Shown: positions 1-5,253, counted from the stretch's first letter. The stretch: 22,498 bases of DNA from a virus (IMGVR_UViG_3300035670_001325:1-22498), one strand, 5' to 3'. The notes: a model not told the origin generated them from the letters alone. A program made the numbers and translations.

Positions 1-1
1 G

Positions 2-760
2 TCATCGACGCTTGCGTTGATGATTGCCCACGGCGAACTAGAACCCGTAGATGCGGCGATCTTTGCCGATACCGGCTGGGAACCGAAAAAGGTTTATGCA
101 TGGCTGGATTGGCTAGAGAAGCAGTTGCCGTTTCCGGTGCATCGAGTGCAGCGCGGGAACCTGCGTGAGGATTTAATCCAGCGTAGGAAATCAACTGGAC
201 AACGCTTCGCCGCCGTGCCGTGGCACATGGTCATGCCGAACGGCGACCGTGCGATGGGGCGTAGGCAATGTACCAAGGAATACAAGATTGAGCCGCTCGT
301 TAAGAAAGAGCGCGAGTTGCTCAGTCTTGTGCCAAGGCAGCGTGCCAAGGGAATGTTGTGCGAGACGTGGATTGGTATTAGCACCGACGAAGCCATGCGA
401 ATGAAGCCAAGTCAGTGGGGTTGGAAAAAACACCGTTGGCCGCTGATTGAGAAGGGTATGAGCCGGTGGGATTGCTTGCAGTGGATGGAGCGCAAGGGCT
501 ATCCGTTGCCGCCAAAGTCTAGTTGCATTGGTTGCCCGTACCACTCTGACCATGAGTGGCGGCTAATCCGTGACGATCCCGAAGCGTGGGCAGATGCGCT
601 GGAGATGGACGAAGTGATTCGTACGCAAAACAAGATAGCGGGAACGCAGTATATGCACCGCTCTTGTGTGCCTCTCAAAGACGCTGACCTGACGACCGCC
701 GCTGACCACGGGCAGACCGACTTGTTCAACAACGATTGCGAAGGGATGTGCGGCGTATGA
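2..760 (+). CDS. PP-loop (PAPS reductase/DndC-like) family protein, 5' end cut by window
   Basis: The frame is open to the window edge, so the true start lies upstream. The first codons read SSTLALMIAHG, which looks like the end of an ATP-binding PP-loop, so the TTG or ATG near position 17-20 is not the real start. Downstream are features typical of phage PAPS-reductase-like proteins: FADTGWEP (about residue 16 counted from the TTG at 17), RRQCTKEYK (Cys85), WIGISTDE, SSCIGCPYH (Cys170 and Cys173) and a C-terminal DCEGMCGV. The spaced cysteines suggest an iron-sulfur cluster or zinc site, as known for DndC-type members. Such enzymes activate a substrate with ATP for sulfur or nucleotide chemistry; in phages the substrate is usually unknown. 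It overlaps the next gene by ATGA. Family placement is fairly safe; a role in DNA modification is inference. Confidence 0.75.
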   Translation, partial: SSTLALMIAHGELEPVDAAIFADTGWEPKKVYAWLDWLEKQLPFPVHRVQRGNLREDLIQRRKSTGQRFAAVPWHMVMPNGDRAMGRRQCTKEYKIEPLVKKERELLSLVPRQRAKGMLCETWIGISTDEAMRMKPSQWGWKKHRWPLIEKGMSRWDCLQWMERKGYPLPPKSSCIGCPYHSDHEWRLIRDDPEAWADALEMDEVIRTQNKIAGTQYMHRSCVPLKDADLTTAADHGQTDLFNNDCEGMCGV

Positions 761-1071
761 TTAGCGACGAGAGAGCAGAAAAGGCACTGCGGTATTTGGT
801 TGATACCGACGAGCCTTGTGCGCTCGCCAAGGCTGAGACGGAGCGTGCGGAGTATGCGTGGAAGGCGACACGGGAAGCCGTGTTCACGCACGCAGAAGGC
901 ACGGTGGCGGAGCGGCAAGCGATTGCCGCGACGCACCACGCCACGAAGGAAGCGCACGACCGTTACTGCGCGGCCATAGCCGTGTACAGCAAAATGGCGA
1001 ACAAGCGCGAGACAGAGCGGATAGTCCTTGATACTTGGCGCACGATTCAGGCGAACCGGCGACAGGGATAA
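757..1071 (+). CDS. Small helical phage protein of unknown function
   Basis: A 104-residue protein. I chose the ATG at 757 because it overlaps the preceding stop as ATGA and has AAGGGA upstream (741-746); a TTG at 736 would extend it by seven codons into the previous gene. The protein is strongly charged, rich in Ala, Glu, Arg and Lys, and predicted by eye to be almost entirely alpha-helical with coiled-coil character (AEKALRYLVDTDEP at the start, then GTVAERQAIAATHH). Similar helical proteins with an (E/D)RAEKAL(R/N)YL start are common in phage early regions near recombination or replication genes. I do not know a demonstrated function. Its stop is immediately followed by an A-tract and a GC-rich hairpin. 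Confidence 0.7.
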   Translation: MISDERAEKALRYLVDTDEPCALAKAETERAEYAWKATREAVFTHAEGTVAERQAIAATHHATKEAHDRYCAAIAVYSKMANKRETERIVLDTWRTIQANRRQG

Positions 1072-1094
1072 AAAAAGCCCCGCCGAAGCGGGGC
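1070..1094 (-). terminator. Intrinsic terminator acting on leftward transcription
   Basis: Arms GCCCCGC (1077-1083) and GCGGGGC (1088-1094) enclose a four-base loop. On the minus strand this reads as a 7-bp GC stem with a TTCG tetraloop followed by seven T residues, a textbook intrinsic terminator. On the plus strand the hairpin is preceded by A residues and followed by AAGGACTC, so it should not terminate rightward transcripts efficiently. It lies between two rightward genes, so it probably stops leftward read-through (for example from the operon ending near 2475) from invading the upstream genes. Confidence 0.6.
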
Positions 1095-1122
1095 AAGGAC
1101 TCTCTAACAGGAGAAACTAACG

Positions 1123-1206
1123 ATGCCCGAGCAGACTACATGGCGGGCGAGGGGTTTGCAATGGACTTATTGGACGAAATTAAACAACGCGACATTAGCA
1201 AACTAA
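1123..1206 (+). CDS. Possible 27-codon leader ORF overlapping the helicase start
   Basis: An ATG at 1123 has the strongest Shine-Dalgarno of this junction, AGGAGA at 1109-1114 with 8-base spacing. Its frame is not the helicase frame. It encodes 27 residues beginning MPEQTTWRARGLQW, including three Trp, and stops at 1204-1206, about 45 bases inside the helicase gene. It could be a leader peptide coupling translation of the helicase, or a fortuitous ATG. No family is recognised. Confidence 0.3.
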   Translation: MPEQTTWRARGLQWTYWTKLNNATLAN

Positions 1207-2489
1207 CGCCCGCACAGTGGTTTGGCCGCTTTGCGTACGTGAGAAGTGAGGACAGTTACTTCGACATGGTGGAGCGACGCGAATTGTCGCGCCAATCGTT
1301 CAATGCCATGTACCGGCACGTTTCGTGCGCCTCGATACACAACAAGCGGCGAATAGAAGCCTCTATCGCGTTCGACGAGAGCCGCGCTGACATGGGCGGC
1401 CATGCCCTAGAGGGCATCACGTTTGCCGCCGGAGAAGCCGCCCTCGTAGCCCGTGCGGGGCTGGTTTACGGCAACCGATGGAGGGACGCTAGGCCGAAGG
1501 CCGTATTTGCTGACGTATCGCCGTGGCTGAACCATGCCGAGCGGATGATTCCTGACCCGATGGAGCGCAACCACGTTCTCGATGTGATGGCGTACAAGCG
1601 GCAGAACCCGAACCGCAAGATAAACCACGCGATCCTGCACGGCGGTCTGCCTGGATCAGGCAAGGACACCTTGTGGACGCCTTTCCTGTACGCCATTGGC
1701 GGAGGGCTGAACAGCAACGTGGCGATTGTGCGCTCGGACGAACTACAGACCCAATGGGGCTACGCGCTCGAATCCGAGGTCGTGGTTATCAATGAACTGC
1801 GACAGGCTGGCAAAGACCCGAGAGCATTGGAAAACAACCTAAAGCCGCTAATCGCCGCACCGCCCGAACTGCTACAGGTAAACCGCAAGGGCTTGCACCC
1901 CTACTACGCCTTAAATCGGCTTTTCGTTTTAGCGTTTTCCAATGAGCGTGACGCTATCGCGCTCCCCGCCGATGACCGCCGATGGTTTGTCCTATGGTCG
2001 CACGTCCCACGGATGCGGGACGATGAGTCAGCGAGCCTGTGGCGATGGTATGCTGAGGGCGGCCTCGATGCCGTGTGTGCGTACCTGGATGCCCGAGACG
2101 TTAGCGCGTTCAATCCTGGAGCCGCTCCGCCGATGACCGATGCAAAGGCCATCCTGCTACAGACTGGAATGAACCCGACAGAGGCCGCGCTTGCCGAAAT
2201 GATCGCAGCGCGTCAGGGCGTGTTCCGGCACGGCTTTATAACTAGCCCGTTTCACAAGTTGGTGAACGACTTACAAAACGCGCTTGGGGATCGTTATAGG
2301 GTGAACCAAGCCGCAATCAATATCGCGCTAAAGGATGCGGGATGGACAGACCGAGGGCGCATCTACTCGAAAGAACACGTCACCAAGAAACACGTTTTCA
2401 CCGCCCCCGAACACTCGCACCTGTCGAACAGCGAGGTGCGGCGCATGGTCGAAACCGCTGCGCCGCCCCCCTTATCAGTCGTCAAATAG
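1161..2489 (+). CDS. DUF5906/SF3-like helicase, putative replication helicase
   Basis: A 442-residue protein from the ATG at 1161, which has GAGGGG at 1149-1154; in-frame starts at 1140 and 1035 are possible but less well placed. The ATPase core shows a Walker A motif GGLPGSGKDT (about 161-170), with Asp in place of the usual Ser/Thr after Lys as in many phage DUF5906 proteins. It also shows a Walker B-like VVVINE (207-212), sensor 1 FSN (259-261) and an arginine-finger region DDRRW (271-275). The C-terminal ~80 residues look like a winged helix (NQAAINIALKDAGW). This family unwinds DNA at phage and plasmid origins, often fused to a primase; no primase domain is visible here, so primase activity would have to come from elsewhere. 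Its 3' end overlaps the convergent leftward operon by 15 bases. Confidence 0.85.
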   Translation: MDLLDEIKQRDISKLTPAQWFGRFAYVRSEDSYFDMVERRELSRQSFNAMYRHVSCASIHNKRRIEASIAFDESRADMGGHALEGITFAAGEAALVARAGLVYGNRWRDARPKAVFADVSPWLNHAERMIPDPMERNHVLDVMAYKRQNPNRKINHAILHGGLPGSGKDTLWTPFLYAIGGGLNSNVAIVRSDELQTQWGYALESEVVVINELRQAGKDPRALENNLKPLIAAPPELLQVNRKGLHPYYALNRLFVLAFSNERDAIALPADDRRWFVLWSHVPRMRDDESASLWRWYAEGGLDAVCAYLDARDVSAFNPGAAPPMTDAKAILLQTGMNPTEAALAEMIAARQGVFRHGFITSPFHKLVNDLQNALGDRYRVNQAAINIALKDAGWTDRGRIYSKEHVTKKHVFTAPEHSHLSNSEVRRMVETAAPPPLSVVK

Positions 2490-2537
2490 CACGGAAAACA
2501 ACACGGTGACGGCTACGGCTATCAGGAATCCCGCCAT
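2475..2537 (-). CDS. 20-residue hydrophobic peptide, last gene of leftward operon
   Basis: The sequence is MAGFLIAVAVTVLFSVLFDD, a single transmembrane-like helix ending in two acidic residues. GAGGG lies about 7-8 bases upstream of the ATG on the minus strand, and the ATG lies inside the end of the preceding gene (16-base overlap). Its stop lies within the 3' end of the convergent helicase gene. The Shine-Dalgarno and overlap support translation, but the ORF is tiny. It could be a holin-like or membrane-targeting peptide; there is no evidence for a specific role. Confidence 0.4.
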   Translation of the reverse strand: MAGFLIAVAVTVLFSVLFDD

Positions 2538-2656
2538 AGCGTAGCCCTCGCCGTGTCAATGCAGCGCCCGAGGTACGTTATCCAGTATCTACGGGTGCAG
2601 CGGGTTAGGCCTGGATACCGAGGCGGCAAGCCCCAGCGCTCATAAAATTCGCTCAT
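2522..2656 (-). CDS. 44-residue basic protein of unknown function
   Basis: The ATG at 2656 overlaps the stop of the preceding gene as ATGA, indicating translational coupling. The product begins MSEFYERWGLPPRYPG and is Arg- and aromatic-rich with two Cys (TRCTRRYW and GRCID). It is too short for a confident fold assignment, and I recognise no family with a known role. Support comes from the coupling overlap and its place in a tight operon. Confidence 0.5.
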   Translation of the reverse strand: MSEFYERWGLPPRYPGLTRCTRRYWITYLGRCIDTARATLWRDS

Positions 2657-2853
2657 CGCCGATCATCCAAAGCGCGGCGTAGTTCCTCTACGAATGGGTG
2701 CAACTGCGGGATGGTTAACCCCTCATCCCATGCGTACAGCAAAGCACGAGCCGTAACTTTTATCCATTCGTCACGGGTTGGCGGGTTGTCGTCAGTCGCT
2801 CGAAATAGGTCCTCTAATTCAGCCATGGTCGGTCTATGTGGTTTGTCTTGCAT
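2653..2853 (-). CDS. 66-residue helical protein of unknown function
   Basis: Starts with MQDKPHRPTMAELEDL; an internal Met at residue 10 is a possible start but has no Shine-Dalgarno, whereas GGTGA lies 5 bases before the chosen ATG. The protein is predicted by eye to be alpha-helical and acidic at the start (AELEDLFRATDDN), ending with a charged helix FVEELRRALDDRR. It starts three bases after the stop of the preceding gene and overlaps the next by ATGA. No domain is recognised. Confidence 0.6.
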   Translation of the reverse strand: MQDKPHRPTMAELEDLFRATDDNPPTRDEWIKVTARALLYAWDEGLTIPQLHPFVEELRRALDDRR

Positions 2854-2856
2854 AAG

Positions 2857-2976
2857 TCACCAGTACACTGAGTCGGGGTTGATACGTCGGCGGCAATGCC
2901 AATTCGGTGGCGGCACTTCCCGCCAATCTAAGCCGCGACAATGCCAGAAAGACAGGCGACGCCATAGGCTACGCAT
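2857..2976 (-). CDS. 39-residue Trp/Cys-rich protein of unknown function
   Basis: I place the start at the ATG at 2976, which has GAGG about 9 bases upstream and overlaps the end of the HTH gene by 8 bases. A longer frame from 3057 would run far into that gene and is unlikely. The product has two similar WHCR elements (SFWHCRGLDW and PNWHCRRRIN) in 39 residues, giving two Cys, two His and several Trp. Metal binding is possible but two Cys and two His in this spacing match no classical zinc finger I know. Confidence 0.45.
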   Translation of the reverse strand: MRSLWRRLSFWHCRGLDWREVPPPNWHCRRRINPDSVYW

Positions 2977-3175
2977 GGGGCGTACCTCGCAGCCTGTAAC
3001 GGGCGTAGCGCTTGCCGTTAGTGGTTTCGGTGCTGCACTCAATATCCATGCCCTCACGCCTTAAATCGGCCACGCGAGCGGCTAGGCGGAAGCACCCAAA
3101 GTCTTGCAGGGCGTCAAGCGGGGTAAGAGACCGCCCTGATAACAGGGCGACCTTGATTGCTTCATTCTGCGACAT
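2969..3175 (-). CDS. Helix-turn-helix protein (HTH_39-like)
   Basis: A 68-residue protein. The core ALLSGRSLTPLDALQDFGCF followed by RLAARVADLRREG is the pattern of the small winged-helix family common in phages: LTPLDAL is the helix before the turn, and RLAARVADLRR the recognition helix. The tail (YARYRL) would form the wing. GGAGA precedes the ATG by about 10 bases. These proteins presumably bind DNA; specific targets are generally not known. It is the only recognisable DNA-binding regulator in the window, so it is the first candidate for the dyads in the adjacent control region, but nothing in the sequence links them directly. Confidence 0.75.
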   Translation of the reverse strand: MSQNEAIKVALLSGRSLTPLDALQDFGCFRLAARVADLRREGMDIECSTETTNGKRYARYRLRGTPHA

Positions 3176-3347
3176 CTAATGGGTCTCCGATGTTGACCTC
3201 TTCAACTTCCCAGTCCATTGACGAGCACGCAATACGGCCACTACGAACGATTTGTAGGGCAATCTCGGCGGCCTCGTCAGCGTCTTTAGCCTGTACGCTC
3301 ACCGTCTCGTTAATGGTCGCCCACATAACAACGTCAAAGTACCTCAT
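3162..3347 (-). CDS. 61-residue conserved phage protein, function unknown
   Basis: Starts MRYFDVVMWATINETVSV, then QAKDADEAAEIALQIVRSG, ending NIGDPLDVAE. The pattern of a beta-strand pair, an Ala/Glu helix with DADEAAE and another strand (DWEVEEVNI) is like small phage and plasmid proteins of the DpnD/PcfM type, which have no firmly known function. The ATG overlaps the upstream stop as ATGA, GAGG lies about 8 bases upstream, and the gene overlaps the next by 14 bases. Family resemblance is by eye only. Confidence 0.6.
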   Translation of the reverse strand: MRYFDVVMWATINETVSVQAKDADEAAEIALQIVRSGRIACSSMDWEVEEVNIGDPLDVAE

Positions 3348-3634
3348 GCGGCCACCTCATCGCGGATCGCGTCCAACAGATGCTCGGCAATCTCGTGCCA
3401 ATTAACGTCAGAGAGAAAGGCGCGGGCGTAGTCCATCGCTAAACCTTCGACCTGACCGTAGCCGCTCACTACCTCTTCGGCGTACTCTTCCAACTGTTTA
3501 GAGAGGCTATAAGCGTCATCGTCTCGGACCTCACGCGGCCACATATCGCGGGCGTCGATGCCGTCGATGATTTCAAGGTTGACGCGCCACGTGGCGTAGT
3601 TAGTCCAACCGTTATAAGTCTTTTCTGTTTGCAT
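3344..3634 (-). CDS. Conserved phage protein with NGWTNYATW motif, function unknown
   Basis: A 96-residue acidic protein with the N-terminal motif YNGWTNYATWRVNLE, a signature I recognise from many phage and plasmid proteins of unknown function (recalled as a DUF7249-type family; the name is not verified). The rest is helical, with LSKQLEEYAEEVV in the middle and IAEHLLDAIRDEVAA at the end. AGGA lies about 10 bases upstream of the ATG. Members are normally small cytoplasmic proteins in phage early or accessory operons. Confidence 0.7.
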   Translation of the reverse strand: MQTEKTYNGWTNYATWRVNLEIIDGIDARDMWPREVRDDDAYSLSKQLEEYAEEVVSGYGQVEGLAMDYARAFLSDVNWHEIAEHLLDAIRDEVAA

Positions 3635-3648
3635 GGTTAGTTTCCTGG

Positions 3649-3798
3649 TTAATCGTTAGTAATAAAAAAGAGAGCGGAAGTAGCAGCACACCATATGCCT
3701 GCCACAAATAGGTACGGCGCGGCGTAGTCGTCGGCAAAGTAGCCTGCCACAGATGCGATATAGGCTAGGGCGAGAGTGAGCGACGATAAGCGGGTCAT
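3649..3798 (-). CDS. 49-residue small membrane protein
   Basis: The ATG at 3798 overlaps the stop of the preceding gene as ATGA. The translation begins MTRLSSLTLALAYIASVAGYF, then a short acidic DDYAAP turn, then LFVAGIWCAATSALFFI before ending TND. This is two hydrophobic helices with a short loop, or a signal-anchor plus one helix. The frame was checked codon by codon; a longer 88-codon frame over the same stretch (3656-3922) is in the wrong frame and Arg/Cys-rich. A small holin-like or superinfection-exclusion role is conceivable but unproven. Confidence 0.55.
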   Translation of the reverse strand: MTRLSSLTLALAYIASVAGYFADDYAAPYLFVAGIWCAATSALFFITND

Positions 3799-4016
3799 GA
3801 TTGCACCACGTTGAGTGCTTCCAACTTCTTCGAGAGATCACGCAAGCGATGAGCAAAAAGAGGGCGGTTAAAGTGTTGGTCGAACGTATCGCCCTGCGTG
3901 ACGAAGGCGACCCAATTCCCATAAGAACTATTGCAACGGCTAATTCGAAAAACGCAGCCGTCTGCGTAACCTACATATTCGCCTTTATGGAACTTGGATT
4001 TTTCAATGTTATGCAT
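3795..4016 (-). CDS. 73-residue protein of unknown function
   Basis: I chose the ATG at 4016 because GGAGGAA precedes it by about 9 bases, the best ribosome-binding site in this operon; the longer frame from 4070 would overlap the upstream gene. The product (MHNIEKSKFHKGEYVGYADG at the start) has a short strand-rich N-terminal half and a C-terminal charged helix RLRDLSKKLEALNV. No family is recognised. It is coupled by ATGA to the membrane-protein gene downstream. Confidence 0.65.
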   Translation of the reverse strand: MHNIEKSKFHKGEYVGYADGCVFRISRCNSSYGNWVAFVTQGDTFDQHFNRPLFAHRLRDLSKKLEALNVVQS

Positions 4017-4054
4017 GGTTAATTCCTCCGTGTTATGTCCTGGCTGTCGCGATC

Positions 4055-4069
4055 TGACAACGATTGTCA
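4055..4069. promoter_or_regulatory. Perfect dyad TGACAA-CGA-TTGTCA in the leftward operon
   Basis: Six-base arms separated by three bases, in the 50-base gap between the first two leftward genes and covering the stop codon of the first. Its core ACAA-N3-TTGT resembles the dyad over the operon promoter at 4441-4453, so it could be a second site for the same protein. It could also be a weak RNA hairpin; no T-tract follows on either strand. Confidence 0.3.
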
Positions 4070-4411
4070 CAAGCCGGGGGCTAAGTTGGGGTCGCAGGCA
4101 ACCGGAGGCTTATCCTCAAGGATGCAAAACTCGAAAGGGATGTAGACCTTGCTGCCATCGTCAGCGATAAACCCGACGGACACATAAGCGAGACACTCGT
4201 TAATAAACTGAGTCTTAAAACATCGCAGGGCCTTACCGTTAGCAGCAGCGCGAAGTTTGGCGAGGCTCGGATGGCTTGACGTCTTAACAAGGTCTAAGGC
4301 GTAACGTCGGGCTGCTTGGGTGCTATTATTAGCAGTGAACACAACGTCTTCGACGTATTGACCGATGATGCCTTGGAATTGGCGAGGTGTGGTTGCTACG
4401 TAAGTTCTCAC
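4067..4411 (-). CDS. First gene of leftward operon, 114 residues, function unknown
   Basis: Starts with GTG at 4411; GGAG lies about 9 bases upstream. The protein has a mixed alpha/beta appearance: TYVATTPRQFQGIIGQYV, then a basic helix TQAARRYALDLVKT and strands LAYVSVGFIADD and VYIPFEFCIL. No catalytic motif or known family is recognised. As the promoter-proximal gene it would be the most strongly transcribed of the operon. In many phages this position holds a host-takeover or regulatory protein, but the sequence does not show that. Confidence 0.65.
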   Translation of the reverse strand: MRTYVATTPRQFQGIIGQYVEDVVFTANNSTQAARRYALDLVKTSSHPSLAKLRAAANGKALRCFKTQFINECLAYVSVGFIADDGSKVYIPFEFCILEDKPPVACDPNLAPGL

Positions 4412-4440
4412 TGTTAGTTACTCCGCTGTTTGTTTTGTAA

Positions 4441-4477
4441 ACAATTCGATTGTACATACCTATTTATAGTTGGTAAA
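4441..4477 (-). promoter_or_regulatory. Leftward promoter with operator-like dyad over the -10
   Basis: Reading the minus strand, TTTACC (4477-4472) and TACAAT (4454-4449) are separated by exactly 17 bases, a good sigma-70 match with a strong -10. The predicted start point is near 4442, leaving a leader of about 30 bases before the GTG at 4411. The perfect dyad ACAAT-TCG-ATTGT (4441-4453) covers the -10 box and the start point, so a bound protein would block the promoter. This is the only promoter in the control region I find convincing. Confidence 0.55.
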
Positions 4478-4662
4478 GAATTATTTTACAGAGATAGTGA
4501 CACAAAACGCCATCTATTTACCTTTGTGCCGTATAGATGACGCTTGAATAGGCGAAACGGGAAAGAGCGTAAAGGGCTAGTAAATAAGGAATAAATGTGA
4601 GGGATATGCGTTTTAGGCTAAGACTCTTACTGCCAAATATTTCTCCGAATTAGAAACAACTT

Positions 4663-4679
4663 TTTAGGCATAGCCTAAA
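4663..4679. promoter_or_regulatory. Perfect palindrome TTTAGGC-ATA-GCCTAAA
   Basis: Seven-base arms with a three-base spacer. Matching half-sites occur on both sides: TTTTAGGCTA at 4611-4620 and GCCTAA at 4691-4696. The repeated half-site makes a protein-binding site more likely than an RNA hairpin, and no T-tract follows. It is distinct in sequence from the GTTGC dyads just to its right. Confidence 0.45.
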
Positions 4680-4721
4680 TGACCTAACACGCCTAACCTC
4701 TCTCTGTTCCGGCTTCTCTCT

Positions 4722-4812
4722 GTTGCAAAAAAGCAACTGGCTACGCATACGTTGCATCCACGCAACATAGGATCGGCTGTTGCGTAAACGCTACATGTTG
4801 CGTCCAGACAAC
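4722..4812. promoter_or_regulatory. Array of four 16-bp dyads, GTTGC-N6-GCAAC
   Basis: Sites begin at 4722 (spacer AAAAAA), 4751 (ATCCAC), 4779 (GTAAAC, right arm GCTAC) and 4797 (GTCCAG, right arm ACAAC). The first two are perfect and the last two have one mismatch each. Distances between starts are 29, 28 and 18 bases. A further degenerate copy, TTTGC-GTCCAG-GCTTG, begins at 4855. Constant arm and spacer lengths with varied spacer sequence are the pattern expected for a dimeric DNA-binding protein, either as a multi-site operator or as origin iterons. Two more perfect copies occur at 16956 and 17117. Confidence 0.65.
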
Positions 4813-4816
4813 ATCA

Positions 4817-4828
4817 TGTAAACAATTC
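4817..4828. repeat. 12-bp direct repeat TGTAAACAATTC (second copy)
   Basis: The same 12 bases occur at 4436-4447, where they overlap the dyad and start point of the leftward promoter. Here the copy abuts the right end of the GTTGC dyad array and is followed by two TCGTTTGC words 23 bases apart (about 4829 and 4852). Related AAACAAT/CGTTT sequence recurs near 5024. It may be a binding site of a second regulator. Confidence 0.4.
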
Positions 4829-4923
4829 TCGTTTGCATAACTACATGAGAATCGTTTGCGTCCAGGCTTGTGGTACACGCACAACAATTCCCGTGCCAAA
4901 ACGAAGGGGGGGTAGGGCCAGGG

Positions 4924-4937
4924 CGTGACCGGTCACG
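4924..4937. promoter_or_regulatory. 14-bp perfect palindrome CGTGACC/GGTCACG
   Basis: A spacer-free perfect palindrome just before the AT-rich stretch. Perfect 14-bp palindromes without loop are poor RNA hairpins but typical protein-binding sites. No second copy was noticed in the window. Confidence 0.4.
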
Positions 4938-4949
4938 ATTACGAAAGGC

Positions 4950-4966
4950 TCACAAAAATTTTGTGA
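4950..4966. promoter_or_regulatory. AT-rich palindrome TCACAAAA-A-TTTTGTGA followed by a T-tract
   Basis: Eight-base perfect arms around one base, followed on the plus strand by ATTTTTTTTAATTT. The stem is too AT-rich and loopless for a strong terminator, though the T-tract is suggestive. Together with the flanking A/T tracts it could be an easily melted or bent element, as in origins, or an operator. Confidence 0.35.
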
Positions 4967-5061
4967 ATTTTTTTTAATTTGTACACACATCATCCGTACA
5001 TCCTTTACTTACCCCTTTCCCTAATAAACGATTGTTTGGTAACCTTTACTGGCAACGTCTG

Positions 5062-5207
5062 ACCAGATGCGCTGGTAGCGACCGAGAGGTAACTGAAGGA
5101 AAGGACTCCACCATCTAAGGCACTAAACGTATCCCTAGACGCTTCCGCCTCGGCACACAGGCTCCACGGTAGTTGGAGATCGCGGCCTCCCGATGGGACA
5201 ATCCCAT
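5062..5207 (+). other. Three small hairpins upstream of the late operon
   Basis: Inverted repeats ACCAG-N5-CTGGT (5062-5076), CTCCA-N7-TGGAG (5162-5178) and ATGGGA-CAA-TCCCAT (5193-5207) lie in the ~190 bases before the first late gene. They could be a structured 5' leader of the rightward transcript or part of a small RNA. No tRNA fold or riboswitch class is recognised, and a minus-strand frame across this stretch lacks a credible start. Confidence 0.25.
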
Positions 5208-5253
5208 ACGTTGCTACTTTCCTTCTCGCCAAACCTTCTGTTACATTCCCCGC

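Larger units (their letters stand above)
4412..5253. other. Divergent control region between leftward and rightward operons
   Basis: About 840 bases with no convincing gene. It is richer in A+T than its surroundings and crowded with inverted repeats: a leftward promoter with dyad, a TTTAGGC palindrome, four 16-bp GTTGC-N6-GCAAC dyads, a 14-bp palindrome, an AT-only palindrome followed by a T-tract, and three hairpins near the right end. No clear rightward promoter was found. A weak interleaved pair of inverted repeats (CACAAA/TTTGTG at 4501-4528 and CATCTAT/ATAGATG about 4511-4538) is also present. It could be an early/late switch, an immunity region or an origin of replication. Confidence 0.6.

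Noticed and set aside
1035-1160. Upstream in-frame starts for the helicase (1035, 1140)
   Set aside because: 1035 lies in the previous gene; 1140 has no Shine-Dalgarno. ATG 1161 follows GAGGGG at suitable spacing.
3656-3922. 88-codon minus-strand frame in the leftward operon
   Set aside because: It conflicts with two better-supported genes (3649-3798 and 3795-4016), which have ATGA coupling and good ribosome-binding sites.
5040-5210. Possible tRNA in the hairpin-rich leader
   Set aside because: No T-arm GTTCGAATCC-like sequence, acceptor stem or anticodon arm in the correct spacing could be found.
5005-5232. 75-codon minus-strand frame in the control region
   Set aside because: It starts only with TTG, has no credible leftward promoter or ATG, and overlaps the hairpins before the late operon. 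The protein text looks plausible but is not supported enough to list.
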